From Lepidurus packardi (Eukaryota > Arthropoda > Branchiopoda > Notostraca > Triopsidae), in contig JAKZAN010000005.1 in assembly GCA_023053545.1 (NCBI GenBank), positions 2,480,001-2,544,000 of the forward strand: DNA of 64,000 nt, given 5' to 3'. The notes beneath the pieces are model-generated. The model worked only from the letters and a program-made list of their open reading frames with translations, made no database searches and was not told the DNA's origin. The translations under genes and the position numbers were made by a program. Positions within the stretch are counted from its first letter, which is position 1, and each line of letters opens with the position of its first letter. This document shows, piece after piece, positions 10,501 to 21,099 of the stretch.

Positions 10501-11582
10501 ATCAAGGACGGAATTTTGAATCTAAATTGCTGGGTGAGGTGTGCCAGTTGTTGAACATCCAGAAAACTCGTACGACGCCTTATCATCCCCAGAGTGACGG
10601 ATTTGTGGAACGCGCCAACAGAACAATTTTAGCGGGGTTAAGCAAACTGTTGGAAGCGGGGGATGACACTTGGGACGAGTTGTTACCCAAAGTATTAATG
10701 GCTTAACGATCTGGAGTTCAGTCATCAACGAAGTTTTCTCCGGCTATGTTAACGTTTGGTCGGGAGTTGCGTTTGCCGGAAGATTTGATTTTTCAAGGAG
10801 CAAACATGGATGGAGTGAACAACGGTAAAGTCCTTGAGACAGATTACGCTTCAGAGTTGCAGAAGAATCTTATCAACGTGTATAAGATGGCCCAAACAAA
10901 TTTACATATTTCTTATGGACGGCAGAAAGAACAGTATGATAAGTTAGTGCACGGAAAGCGATTTTTGTTAGGAGACAAGGTGTTACTGAAAACGGTTCCT
11001 AAAAGAGGAAAGCATGTGAAATTTCACCGTCCTTGGGAAGGTCCGTATACGGTTATTAAAGTAATTAGTGAAGAAGTGTTAAGAATCAAGCATGATCAGT
11101 CAGGGCGACGGAAAGTTGTTCACTTTAATAATGTTAAGCCGTATTTGGTTCCTGAAAGTGCAACTTCTCAACAAGAGAGTACGTCTCTGCGTAAAGACAA
11201 TGAGGAAGTAGTGGATGATCTTGCTGCAGATGAAGAGGCTGCACAGAAATCAAGAGAAAGAAGCACGCAAGAAGAGCGGTTTTTGGACACAAGTGATTGG
11301 GTTATTGTGGACAGTGAAGTGGAAGAGCCGGCTGTTGATTTACCTCAAAGTGATGTGTCAGATCGGCAATCGGAAGGTCAGTTGGCTGATCAAGGAAGTG
11401 TTAGTTCGGACGAACCTGAGAGAGTAGACCAGGTGACTGGTCAAGAAACGGAAGATGCAATCGTACGTAAAAATCCAGCAGGAGAATCATTGCGTCCTGT
11501 TCGGCTGAGACAGCCTCCGGAGCGTTTCGGTTATTTCGAGCCTGGACAACCGTTAGGCATTAGGGAGGAAAGATTTTCGTAA
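7516..11582 (+). pseudogene. pol: Gypsy Pol: protease, RT, RNase H, integrase; five lesions
   Basis: Domain order protease (FVDCGSAITLV, about 7690; Cys in place of the usual Ser/Thr), RT with YLDDVIVF (about 8956), RNase H (DASNIGLGAVL; TDNSAVAWL), integrase zinc region (HMGFHKTLEKL to CRTCLICQQR), DDE core (DILGPLP; HSDQGRNF; HPQSDGFVERANR), then a GPY/F-like C-terminus (RPWEGPYTVIK). Lesions: a frameshift in an A9 run at about 7791-7800; a +1 in TTT at about 8910; in-frame TAG 9945-9947, TAA 10422-10424 and TAA 10704-10706. The two frameshifts are in homopolymers and could be assembly errors; the three stops are not explained that way. Order RT-RH-IN marks Ty3/Gypsy. Confidence 0.92.
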
Positions 11583-11592
11583 GGGAGGCGAA

Positions 11593-11794
11593 TGTAGTGT
11601 AGCTATATTATTAAGTTAGGTCAGGGTTAACCTTTTGGAATGTTTGCCTTGATCTTTGTTGACCCTTGTTTGGCAATTCCCTTTATGCCAAGTGACCTCG
11701 ACTTGTACTATGTACTCTTGTATATATGGAGTCAATCCTTGTTAATAAAGTCAGTCGTAGTTAACCCAACATTCGGTAACTTACATTTATTACA
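11593..11794 (+). repeat. 3' LTR of Gypsy element
   Basis: 202 bp, same as the 5' LTR by eye, followed directly by the CAAA target duplication. Confidence 0.95.
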
Positions 11795-11812
11795 CAAACA
11801 CGAGCTGTAGCA

Positions 11813-11959
11813 ATGCCGCGGCCAGCAGCCATGCAGCCATGGGTTTGGCGTGGTCGTGGCCGCGGCCAGCAGCCATGGGTTTGGCGTGGTCGTGGCCGTG
11901 GAGGCCGTGGAGGCCGTGGCGGCCACGGGGAGGGGGGGCAAGAGGGCGTGAATAATTAA
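11813..11959 (+). CDS. Small Arg/Gly-rich open frame of unknown nature
   Basis: 48 codons from ATG 11813 to TAA 11957. It contains two copies of QPWVWRGRGRG separated by 13 residues, then GGRGGRGGHGEGG. It starts 19 bases after the Gypsy 3' LTR and so lies in the flank that continues direct repeat copy 2. Composition is GC-rich against AT-rich surroundings. A related Trp/Arg/Gly-rich stretch lies on the opposite strand at about 24910-25060. It may be a piece of a larger RGG-type or viral basic region, or simple-sequence DNA that happens to be open. Confidence 0.3.
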   Translation: MPRPAAMQPWVWRGRGRGQQPWVWRGRGRGGRGGRGGHGEGGQEGVNN

Positions 11960-12554
11960 ATGTGATTTAAATGATCAATACAAATGTGTTTACTCAGTCA
12001 ATTTAATTGCCTGCTCCTTTCAAAGTAAATACGGAGCTTAATTAGAAGGGAATGTCGTATTGAGAACCCTTGAAGCAATTAGCGTAGTAGTAGGCTAGAA
12101 ATGATAACAAATAACTGAAAAGCATATTGTCGTCGGTCAATTTGCGAGCCTTGAAGTTATAGTGTATGGTAACCAAGTGTATAGCATGGCGTAATTGAAA
12201 GTGAATGTTATAATTCTTCAGACTTGACGAGGGTCTGACTATAATCGACTTGACCTTCGTATGGAATGTTTTTCCTGACCCTGCAGACCAGTCTGACCTT
12301 ACCTGGTCCGGGATCGACACCTGCGCTGTTAATACGTTGTCAGTCGTGGTTATGAAACACAACGAGCAATATAACGCGAGTTTACAATAACTACAGTTTA
12401 CAGTGTGATTACATTTCGACAAAGATTGTGATTTAAATAACTACATACGCCATTTAGAGAGGTACACTTATTTGTCCACTCCGTCCGTTAATATTTCATT
12501 TCTTAAAAAAAAGCTAAGTAAGTAATGTATCTATAATGTAGTTTGTTAGGAAAC
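11960..12554. other. AT-rich 5' region of the TNP2-type element
   Basis: No convincing gene. A 126-codon minus-strand frame (12422-12042) begins only at TTG and shows no domain. Terminal repeats of the transposase element that follows were looked for and not found. Confidence 0.4.
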
Positions 12555-14829
12555 ATGTCGGAACGAAAACGAAAACGGAAAGAAAACGTTAGTAGAAGAC
12601 AACTCTTAACAAGACTGGCAGCAGACTTGGACGAGTACACTTCGGGGACCATCAATAGCGACTTTCCGATATCTCAAAGTCTAAACCATGAACTGGTATC
12701 TGCTGATGTTGTAGAAATCTTGCCTCAAACGGCGCAGATATCTTTTACACCCATCGTGGAATCCGTCACACCCATCACCTCTTCCACACCCATCGTGGAA
12801 TCCGTCACACCCATCAGTGTTAACGGTGTGGATGATTTTGTTGAGTTAGAGTGTGAAGAAATTGAAAGTGACGACAACTGGAACAAGAGTGACTTTGGCG
12901 AGTTCTGTGACCAAGAAGTGTTTGGTCTATCTCAGTGTGAAGAAAGTGATAGTGAAAAGGAAGACTGCGAAACATCAGCGCAGGACCAATTACTATGCTC
13001 CAAACTTGGCACGTGGGCAGTTGAATCTGGTGTCCCTCGTACGCACATTAACAGCTTGCTAAAAACTGTGCGCGAATTTCCGAAGTTTTCATTTTTGCCG
13101 ACCGATCACAGGTCTTTGCTAAATTCTATCCGTCGGGTTGAAAGTGAAGAGCTCGCATCAGGAATATACTACAATTTCAAACTAAGGACGGGTTTGACAC
13201 GCGCCATGAAGATGCTTCCGTCTTGCGACATTCCTGATAAGCTCCTCCTGCACGTGAACGTGGACGGACTGCCAATGGCGAAAAGCTCAGGCGACTGTTT
13301 TTGGCCTATTTTAGTTAAGATTTTTAATTTACCACTTTTAAAGCCTTTCGTATGCGGGATATATTCAGGGAAATCAAAACCTGACGACTTCAATAGTTTC
13401 CTTAAACCTTTTGTTGACGAGGCATGCATATTGGAAAGGGAAGGTTTCGCTTTTGGGAATTTAAAGCTAGGCGTAATAATTCACGGTTTTATATGTGACG
13501 CTCCCGCATCTGCCTTAGTTAAGGGGGTTACGTCACACGGGGGGTATTCGTCATGCCAGAAATGCGTCACAACAGGGACGTACATTAAAGAAGATCCAGT
13601 AAATGGGAGGGTTATTCTTGACGAGCTTGACGCAGCAAATAGGACTGATGTTTCGTTTCGCGCAAAATTAGAATCAGATCCTAGCAAGCCCCATCACAAT
13701 CGCGTGGATAACGTAGTGGAGAATTTGGGTATAGACATGATTCTAGGCTTCCCGCGCGAATCGCTTCACCTACTAGATTTAGGGGTAACGAAAAGATTGC
13801 TAAGTTTTCTTACAAGAAGCGTAAAAAGCCCAGCTAATATACCAAAGATAGCAGTCAACCAAATTTCGGCACGGTTAAAAGATATGAAACCGTATGTCCC
13901 ATCAGAATTTGCAAGAAAGCCAAGAGGGTTAGATGAGTTAAAGCGATGGAAAGCGACAGAATTTATAATGTTTCGGGATTACTTAGCTGTAAGTGCGTTT
14001 AAAGATATTTTACAAGAAGACCAATACCGTCATTTTTTGACGTTCTCTGTCGGAGTTAGGTTGCTATCCCGTCATGAAACTAGCCGCATGCCAGGAACTT
14101 TTACTTTTTGTAGAAATTTATTGAAAGATTTCATTGAGAAATCCTCAACACTGTACGGTAAACATTTTATGTCGTACAATATCCACGGTCTTATTCATCT
14201 CGTTGATGATGTGGAACATTTTGGTCCCATTCCTACATGGAGTGGCTACTGGGCGGAAAATCATTTACAAGTAGTGAAACATCTGGTGAAAACCAAAACA
14301 TCAATGCTTCATCAAGTCGTTAAACGCTTGCACGAGCGCGAAAATTGTGCTGTCGAGAAAATAGTGTCAAACACCACTCCAGTACTTTCTCAAGAACATG
14401 CTAGGGGGCCCCTGTGGCCTTCAGGTAACCAAGTAAAGCAATTCCAGAAAGTAACTTGCGAACGTTTCGAGATAAGTCTAAGGGCCTATTCCCACTTAGC
14501 GCATAAGGCCTTATGCTTATGATCATGCTATGCCTCCGTGGGCCTACCTGTTGTCATTTGTGAGCCAGTGGCGGAGCCAAACTAATTACGAAGATCCGCC
14601 CAATTAGAGAGGAAGGTGAAATTTTAGTAAACAAGGGCTATTGAACCATAAACAAAGAGTGAGCTATTTTACCAGCCATGGACATGGCAATTTAATTCTC
14701 TTCTTTCGTGGGGGTTATTAATGTGGCTTACATGTTATTGTTATTACGGAGGAAAAAAGAAGAAAAAAAGCTTTGGACTAGGTCGTATTGTAGTGAAGCT
14801 AACCGACTGCAGTTTAGTGAATATAACAC

Positions 14830-15125
14830 TGTTACCTAGCTCTAGTAACATTGGGTTCGGTTCTTGTTTACTAATTTATTAACCACATACATGGGAATAT
14901 AAATGAAACTGAAACTGAAAATGAGGAACAAAACTGAAACAACACGTCTAGCAGGTCTGTTCGTCACCGCTTCTGCAGAGCAACTCCCCTTTTCCGTTTT
15001 GCAGGGGAAAAGGCTGATGGTTTCGCAATCCCCCCTTATACCTATGTGCGTAGGTATAGGGGGCCTCCGGCTAGTTTCGGTGCGGTTGTGCGGGGAAACA
15101 ACTTTTTACGGACTTGTCCGTAACA
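14830..15125 (-). repeat. 3' LTR of BEL/Pao element (minus strand)
   Basis: Plus-strand sequence runs TGTTACCTAGCTCTAG to GACTTGTCCGTAACA. It matches 21100-21395 without a visible difference. The polyprotein stop lies 30 bases away. Confidence 0.95.
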
Positions 15126-15154
15126 TCGCCGGCCCTGTTTCTTGTATAGAAACA

Positions 15155-18100
15155 CTAGTATCGCCGTACTTCACCCTCGTAGTCGGCTTCTTCCAGAAGG
15201 CATAGCTTAGCCACAGGTCGTACCAACTCACCGGTAGCGGTCTTCACACGCGCTGCGCGTACTACTCCGTCCGGCCCGGGTAGTGGCTTGATCACGCGAC
15301 CTAGCGGCCAATGTCCCCTTGGCGAATTCTTGTCGACGATGAGGACCACGTCGTCTTCTCGGATGTTACGCCTATCACGAAGCCACTTACGTCTCTCGAT
15401 AAGGGTAGGAACATATTCGCGCATCCATCTTCGCCAGAACAATTCGACAATCGCCTGGGAACAACGCCATCTCTTCCTCGAGTCTACCTCGTCTTCACAA
15501 AAAATGTCAGGCGGTATGTTTGGGTTGGGCCTGCCCAGGAGGAAGTGATTTGGCGTGAGTGGGTCTAGGTCTGCGTGGTCTAAGCTTACATGAGTCAAGG
15601 GGCGTCCATTAATTAGGGACTCGACTTCCGCCATAACTGTTGCTAAAACTTCTTCGTTCACGGTTCGCTTGTTTAGGGTATAACGCAAAGCGGACTTAGC
15701 CGAACGCACTAAACGCTCCCAAACTCCACCGAAGTGTGGCGATGAAGGGGGGGAGAAATGCCAAGTGATGCCGCGCTGAAGGGCAGTTTCGTAGATTCGG
15801 CTTTTGTTCAGGTGGGAGAGACATTCTCTGAGTTCGCGCTCGGCGGCCACGAAATTCGTGCCGTTGTCGCTGTAACATACAGCCGGGCATCCTCGCCGGC
15901 CGATGAAACGTCGTAAGGCTAAAATAAACGAGTCGGTGTCCAGACTCTGAGCAATTTCAATGTGAACCGCTCGCGTGACTAGACAAGTGAATAAACAGCC
16001 GTAACGCTTGTGTACTCTCCTGTGTATGACTACGTTGAGCGGTCCAAAAAAATCAACTCCCGTGTTCGTAAAAGGCGGCTTAAAGGCTTCCAGACGTTGT
16101 TTCGGTAATGCTGCCATAAGCGGGACTTCGGGTTGTGTTCTCAGTCGTTTGCACATCGCGCAGTGTCGAATAAGATGCTTGACTGTCTGCCTTCCCTTAA
16201 GCACCCAATAGTTTCGTTGTAACTCGGCCAGTGTCCGTTCGGTTGAGGAATGAAGCGTTCGCTCGTGACAGTCCAGAATTACCAATCGCGTTAGTGGGCT
16301 TTTCGGACACAGGAGTATCGGGTTTTTCGTGTTGGGGTCAATTTGGGCGTGGCGTATTCTGCCATCGGCCCGAATAATACCGTCGGCATCAATGTACGGT
16401 GTGAGTTTCAGTAGTCGCGAATCAGACCTAATAGGCTTTCTGGTCCTTAACGCAAGCGTTTCTACCATAAACGCGTTTCTTTGCGCTACACCTAGGCAGG
16501 TTCGCAGTGCATTACTGGCTTCAGAGACTTGTAACGGTCCAAGGATTCGTGCGCATCTGTCTGAGCGACAGTTTCGGATGAAACGTTGCACGTAGGCGAC
16601 GACACGTTTCAAACGACTCAAATTGCCGATCCTCCAGAACAAGTCGAGAAGGGGTTCCTCCAATGACGTGAGTAGACCGATCCATTTCAAGGGTACAATT
16701 TCCGGGTCGTCGTGTTCGGGAGTTTGGTCCAGCTTAAATCCCATCGGCCAATCTTCTGGGACCCTTTTCAGAAATTCCGGGCCTTCGAACCAAAGTCGCT
16801 GATTAGTCAGACTAGTGACGGAGGTGCCTCTGCTGCAGAGATCAGCTGGGTTGCTTAATCCAGGGACGTGGTTCCACTGGCCGGGTCGACTGGTTTCAAT
16901 TATCTCGCCTACGCGATTGGCTACGAAAGTTGTAAATCTACATGTGCGAGAGTTTATCCATTTGAGGACTGTGGTTGAGTCCGTCCAGAAGAATACTTCG
17001 TTCAGCTTGATTCGCAGTTCTGTCGCGATGAAGTTAGCCAGTCTAGTGGCGGTCACAGCTCCTAAGAGCTCAAGGCGTGGTATAGTGACCCGTTTTACCG
17101 GGGCTACTCTTGCCTTAGACATGACCAAGGACACTACGACTGCTCCGGCTGTGTCTGCGAATCGAAGATACGAAACGGCGCCGTACCCCGTTTCCGAGGC
17201 ATCTCCGAACGTGTGGAGCTGTACAGAACCCAAGGTCTGGCCAAAGCGTAGATATCGCGGGATGCTGAAGTCCGTCAGGTGTTCAAGTTCGGATACCCAG
17301 GTGTTCCATACATCCTGCAAGGGGGAGGGTAATTTGTCGTCCCAGTCAAGGCGTTGTCGCCATACCTCCTGCATGATGGACTTCGCCGCTAAAATTATAG
17401 GCGACAGGAAGCCAAGGGGGTCGAAGATGCTAGCTATGGTTCTTAGGACCTGTCTCTTTGTCGGGTTCGTGACTTCGCGGCTTACCGTAGTATTGAATCC
17501 AAAGGTGTCGGTTTCGGCGTTCCATAACACTCCCAATGCTCGCTCAATTGGGAGATCGTCGAGGTCAATATTCATTTTCGGATTCGCAAGTTCGTTCACT
17601 GGAAAGGACGCTACTACGGTGCGAGAGCTCGAGAGCCATTTTGTCAGCCTGAATCCTCCCTTGGAAAGCAGAGCAGTCAGTTGTTTAGAAGCCGCAATTG
17701 CTTCCTCTTCGGTATCCAGAGAGTCTAGATAATTATCAACGTAGAAGTTCCGTTGTACCTTTTCCATCAGATTTGGTTGGCTTGTTCCGAAGTCTTCCGC
17801 GGTCTTGTTAAGTACGTACATGCATATTGACGGTGACGAAACGGCGCCAAAAATCTGTACGTTCATCTGGTAGGTGTGTGGTGCGGATTTGTCCTTTGGG
17901 CTTCGCCAAAGGAAACGCAGTACATTTTTATCTTCGGATCTTACTCTGACTTGGTGGAACATCTTTTCGATATCCGAAGAAACGGCCACCATATTCTCAC
18001 GGAAGCGTATCAGCAACCCAGGGAGACTTACGAGCAAGTCAGGTCCTTGTAAAAGGCTGGCGTTCAAAGATGATCCTTCGTAGGACGCAGACGCATCAAA

Positions 18101-21037
18101 CACGACTCGGACCTTGTCTGGCTTGTTGGGGTTCACGACCCCGTGGTGTGGCAAATACCAAGTTCGGCCGGCTGGCCCGTCCAACTCCTCCCTTGAAAGC
18201 TTCCTAGCGTGGCCCAGTGAGGCATATTCGGACATTACGGCGTCGTACGTTGCGGCGTAACGTTCATTGCGTGCAAACTTACGCTCAATTGCGAAAAGGC
18301 GGCGTAACGCTGCACTTCTATTATCGGGGAGAGCGACATCCGATGATCTCCACGGTAACCCGACTTCATAGTGGCTGCCGTCGTGTCGTAGGGTAGATTC
18401 GAAAATCTGTAGTGCCTTCCTGTTGTCTGGACTGATTGGGCGCTTTGCCGTACCCACTCCGAATGATTCGATGGTCCAAAATTTTTCGAGCAGTTCATCC
18501 AGGTGGTCGTCCCTTGTAGATGGTAGGTTGAGGAGGTTGCAACTAGGTGGCGCTGTGATCCGACCTTTGGGAATCTTGCCCACTGCACACCAGCCGAAGG
18601 GAGTCTGTATCGCGATCGGAGCTGCTGCTGTTTCTCTCGATGTTCGGAGCTTCAACTGGCGATGGGCTCCCGGGACGTCCATGCCCAGAAGCACTGTTAC
18701 CTGTGTCGAATCGACGGCTGGGATGTCAATGCCGGACAGGTGCGCCCATCGGGTCTTTAATTTTGGCCAGTTAACTGATCTTCTTGAGACATTCAATTTT
18801 GGTACGGTTAGGGCATCTATTACGTCAAGGCACGTGTTCTGGTCCAGGGACTCGACCTTAACTGTAACCTTCCTGGTATTCATGATTGGGTCCTGGCCGT
18901 GGAAGGTCCCGATCCGCAGAACTTCGGTTCCGCCCTCGAGATGGAGCTTGTCAGCGATGTCCTGGCGGATCAAGGAGACTTCGCTCCCGCTGTCTAGCAA
19001 AGCGAAGGTGTCGAGGTAGGTGTTATCCGAGCGGAGTCTGACGGGTACTACTGCCAATAACACCTCAGTGTTATTCGCATTTGTTGTCACATGGTTAACA
19101 TGTCGGTTGTCGTCAGGGTCTTCGGCGTCACCTCCGGATGTAAGGCCATTTCGGTTTGCTGTATCGCTTGGACCTTTCCGGTCAAAGGCTCGTGGGGCGT
19201 CATGGAGAAGAGGGTGGTGGTAGCGCTTACAACCGCTCGTACCACACTCCTTCGTAGAAGCGCAGTCTCGGCCAATATGCCCTTTCCGCAAACAGCGAAA
19301 ACAAATGCCATTTTCCTTCGCCAATCGGATTCTTTCGGAGGGAGACAGGGACGTAAACTTCTTGCAATCCTTCGTTCGGTGCTTCTCCTTGCAGGCGAAG
19401 CAAACCCAGCTTCCTTCAGTGTCTTCGGCCGCTAATTTTGTAGCGAGGACCGTCGGGTATGGCGTCTGGTCCCTGCGTGGTTTCAATCCAGCTTTATTAG
19501 TCTTGTGACCCTCGCTCCCTTTCGGTTTATATATGTCGGTGTTGCCCTCTATCGGTCGTACTCGTGTCTCAGCCTTGACCTCGTACTGGAGCCAAGAGTC
19601 AAAGTCTAATAACGTAGGAAGTCGCGGTTCTAGACGTAGTACCTGGCGACCCCATCTGCTTCGTATACCCATGGGCAATTTACCTAACAGTTGCTCCAAT
19701 GTGACGGCCGATGATAACTCCTGCTTGTATCCGCTGAGGTGTAACGTGGTGACCGATCCGTGGAGTTTTCGCGAAAAGGTCTTTAGGGATTCAAAATCGT
19801 AATTCTTCAGATTCGGAAGGTCAATGAGGGTCTTGACATAGGAGCGAGCCACTAGGTGGGGGTGGCCGTACTGGTCTTGTAACTCCCTTAACGCTTGTCG
19901 ATACAACACAGGGCTGTGTAGCGTCTCTGCGATGCTTTCGCGGATCTTCGGCGTCAGCAATTGACGTAGAATCGCGATTCGTTGGGAGTCACAGGGCACC
20001 ACGTCGTGTACTAGTGTTTTAAAATTTCCGATGAAGAGGGGCCACTCCCTCGGGTCGCCATCAAAGGGATTCAGATCGAGCCTTGGCATGACGCCTGCAA
20101 GCCAAGGCGCGTAGGGAGGGGCTGCTTGGGAAGGCAACGCTGGTGTGGTTGGGTCGTCTGTGTCGCTAATCCACTCATCGGGCTGGGTAACGAAAGTTCG
20201 CATGTCGGCCGGCCCGTTTGCAGAGCGCGGTGGGTCGGTGTCCGGTCGGTGGTACGAGATTTTCCGAGGGAAGGGGTTCGGAGATCGTGGGAGAGCCAAG
20301 TCATTACGGTTGTCCTGCTGGGCTATTGGCGAAGCGTGTGGTGATTGTAACGATGTAATAGGGGGCGTGGCCTCCTCTGGTCTCGTACATTCAGCTTCGC
20401 CATCGGGTGGCAGCTCTTCCTCTTCAACGGCGCTCTCGTACAACGCCACTTGAAGGTTGGTGAGTTCCAGCTCGTCCGCTAGGGCGCGTTGTTGCTTCGC
20501 TGATTCTATACGAATCGATTGTTCCTCTAAATCGGCTTGCAGCTTCCGAAGCCTCGCGGCCTCCTGCAGGCGATTTTCTTCAGCCCTCGCGGCTTGTTGA
20601 AGTCGTAGTTCCGTTTCCTTCGATTTTCGTTTGGCTTCGGAAAGTAGAGTGCGAGGGGAGGAGAGTACTGTTGACCGAGACGACACAGACGAGACGCTAT
20701 TCGCCCTTGAGGCTAAATAATCATCGATGTCGGTGTAGCATCTCCGTGTAGTTTCATCTACTTCCTGGACCCAGTCGTCCGATGATGCGATGTCGGCTTC
20801 GATGTCTGTTTGCCTCATATAGTTTCGGTGGGCGTTCATACAATCCTCGAAAGCGTCGGTTAGGTGGATACGATGAACCTTCAGTGCACTTCGACTCCCT
20901 CGCTCAGCGACATGGGTGGAGATTCGGTTGATAACCCGAGTGAGGGTACGTTTGGCGTTTGTGCGCGTTTGTTTAAGTCCCCTCAGGTCGTTTGCGAACG
21001 GCACGTCTACGGTCGGGGCGAGGTCACTTGTAGCCAT
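15155..21037 (-). CDS. BEL/Pao Gag-Pol polyprotein, 1960 aa, uninterrupted
   Basis: ATG at 21037. Order: coiled-coil-rich N-terminus (KSKETELRLQQAARAEE, about 140-200), DUF1759-type Gag (PRLDLNPFDGDPREW, about 315), two zinc knuckles (CFACKEKHRTKDC, CFRCLRKGHIGRDC, about 545-590), aspartic protease (LLDSGSEVSLI, about 685), RT (FDASASYEGSSLN; YVDN at 1099-1102), RNase H (GDASETGYGAVSY, about 1278; WTDSTTVLKW), integrase (HSSTERTLAEL to CAMCKRL; GVDFFGPL; SDNGTNF; HFGGVWERLV) and the C-terminal domain (FWRRWMREYV). Length is normal for the family. One oddity: the RT catalytic box reads YVDN, not YVDD, which would remove the second metal-binding Asp. No Env frame follows. Confidence 0.95.
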   Translation of the reverse strand: MATSDLAPTVDVPFANDLRGLKQTRTNAKRTLTRVINRISTHVAERGSRSALKVHRIHLTDAFEDCMNAHRNYMRQTDIEADIASSDDWVQEVDETTRRCYTDIDDYLASRANSVSSVSSRSTVLSSPRTLLSEAKRKSKETELRLQQAARAEENRLQEAARLRKLQADLEEQSIRIESAKQQRALADELELTNLQVALYESAVEEEELPPDGEAECTRPEEATPPITSLQSPHASPIAQQDNRNDLALPRSPNPFPRKISYHRPDTDPPRSANGPADMRTFVTQPDEWISDTDDPTTPALPSQAAPPYAPWLAGVMPRLDLNPFDGDPREWPLFIGNFKTLVHDVVPCDSQRIAILRQLLTPKIRESIAETLHSPVLYRQALRELQDQYGHPHLVARSYVKTLIDLPNLKNYDFESLKTFSRKLHGSVTTLHLSGYKQELSSAVTLEQLLGKLPMGIRSRWGRQVLRLEPRLPTLLDFDSWLQYEVKAETRVRPIEGNTDIYKPKGSEGHKTNKAGLKPRRDQTPYPTVLATKLAAEDTEGSWVCFACKEKHRTKDCKKFTSLSPSERIRLAKENGICFRCLRKGHIGRDCASTKECGTSGCKRYHHPLLHDAPRAFDRKGPSDTANRNGLTSGGDAEDPDDNRHVNHVTTNANNTEVLLAVVPVRLRSDNTYLDTFALLDSGSEVSLIRQDIADKLHLEGGTEVLRIGTFHGQDPIMNTRKVTVKVESLDQNTCLDVIDALTVPKLNVSRRSVNWPKLKTRWAHLSGIDIPAVDSTQVTVLLGMDVPGAHRQLKLRTSRETAAAPIAIQTPFGWCAVGKIPKGRITAPPSCNLLNLPSTRDDHLDELLEKFWTIESFGVGTAKRPISPDNRKALQIFESTLRHDGSHYEVGLPWRSSDVALPDNRSAALRRLFAIERKFARNERYAATYDAVMSEYASLGHARKLSREELDGPAGRTWYLPHHGVVNPNKPDKVRVVFDASASYEGSSLNASLLQGPDLLVSLPGLLIRFRENMVAVSSDIEKMFHQVRVRSEDKNVLRFLWRSPKDKSAPHTYQMNVQIFGAVSSPSICMYVLNKTAEDFGTSQPNLMEKVQRNFYVDNYLDSLDTEEEAIAASKQLTALLSKGGFRLTKWLSSSRTVVASFPVNELANPKMNIDLDDLPIERALGVLWNAETDTFGFNTTVSREVTNPTKRQVLRTIASIFDPLGFLSPIILAAKSIMQEVWRQRLDWDDKLPSPLQDVWNTWVSELEHLTDFSIPRYLRFGQTLGSVQLHTFGDASETGYGAVSYLRFADTAGAVVVSLVMSKARVAPVKRVTIPRLELLGAVTATRLANFIATELRIKLNEVFFWTDSTTVLKWINSRTCRFTTFVANRVGEIIETSRPGQWNHVPGLSNPADLCSRGTSVTSLTNQRLWFEGPEFLKRVPEDWPMGFKLDQTPEHDDPEIVPLKWIGLLTSLEEPLLDLFWRIGNLSRLKRVVAYVQRFIRNCRSDRCARILGPLQVSEASNALRTCLGVAQRNAFMVETLALRTRKPIRSDSRLLKLTPYIDADGIIRADGRIRHAQIDPNTKNPILLCPKSPLTRLVILDCHERTLHSSTERTLAELQRNYWVLKGRQTVKHLIRHCAMCKRLRTQPEVPLMAALPKQRLEAFKPPFTNTGVDFFGPLNVVIHRRVHKRYGCLFTCLVTRAVHIEIAQSLDTDSFILALRRFIGRRGCPAVCYSDNGTNFVAAERELRECLSHLNKSRIYETALQRGITWHFSPPSSPHFGGVWERLVRSAKSALRYTLNKRTVNEEVLATVMAEVESLINGRPLTHVSLDHADLDPLTPNHFLLGRPNPNIPPDIFCEDEVDSRKRWRCSQAIVELFWRRWMREYVPTLIERRKWLRDRRNIREDDVVLIVDKNSPRGHWPLGRVIKPLPGPDGVVRAARVKTATGELVRPVAKLCLLEEADYEGEVRRY

Positions 21038-21076
21038 GTCAGATCAAAATCAAGTTCGTGACACTATTCAATGAGC

Positions 21077-21094
21077 TCCCGGGTTTCGGCACCA
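21077..21094 (-). other. Primer-binding site of BEL/Pao element
   Basis: On the minus strand TGGTGCCGAAACCCGGGA begins five bases inside the 5' LTR. It is complementary to a tRNA 3' end with CCA, as needed to prime minus-strand DNA. The tRNA identity was not assigned. Confidence 0.8.
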
Positions 21095-21099
21095 GTAAA

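Larger units (their letters stand above)
6453..11794 (+). mobile_element. Complete Ty3/Gypsy LTR retrotransposon, CAAA target duplication
   Basis: 5.3 kb element with 202-bp LTRs at 6453-6654 and 11593-11794 that I read as identical. The target duplication CAAA lies at 6449-6452 and 11795-11798, confirmed by the uninterrupted paralogous site at 5431-5526. The primer-binding site TGGCGCAGTCGGTAG follows the 5' LTR at 6656 and a purine tract (AAGGGAGGCGAA) precedes the 3' LTR. gag is open; pol carries two frameshifts and three in-frame stops, so it is not autonomous despite the young LTRs. Confidence 0.95.

Noticed and set aside
12042-12422. 126-codon minus-strand frame with several Cys
   Set aside because: It starts only at TTG, shows no domain or conservation clue, and lies in AT-rich DNA.
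16815-17732. 305-codon plus-strand frame, and others at 18423-19019, 20145-20453
   Set aside because: They lie wholly antisense to the intact BEL/Pao polyprotein and show no domain; they are shadows of its codon usage.
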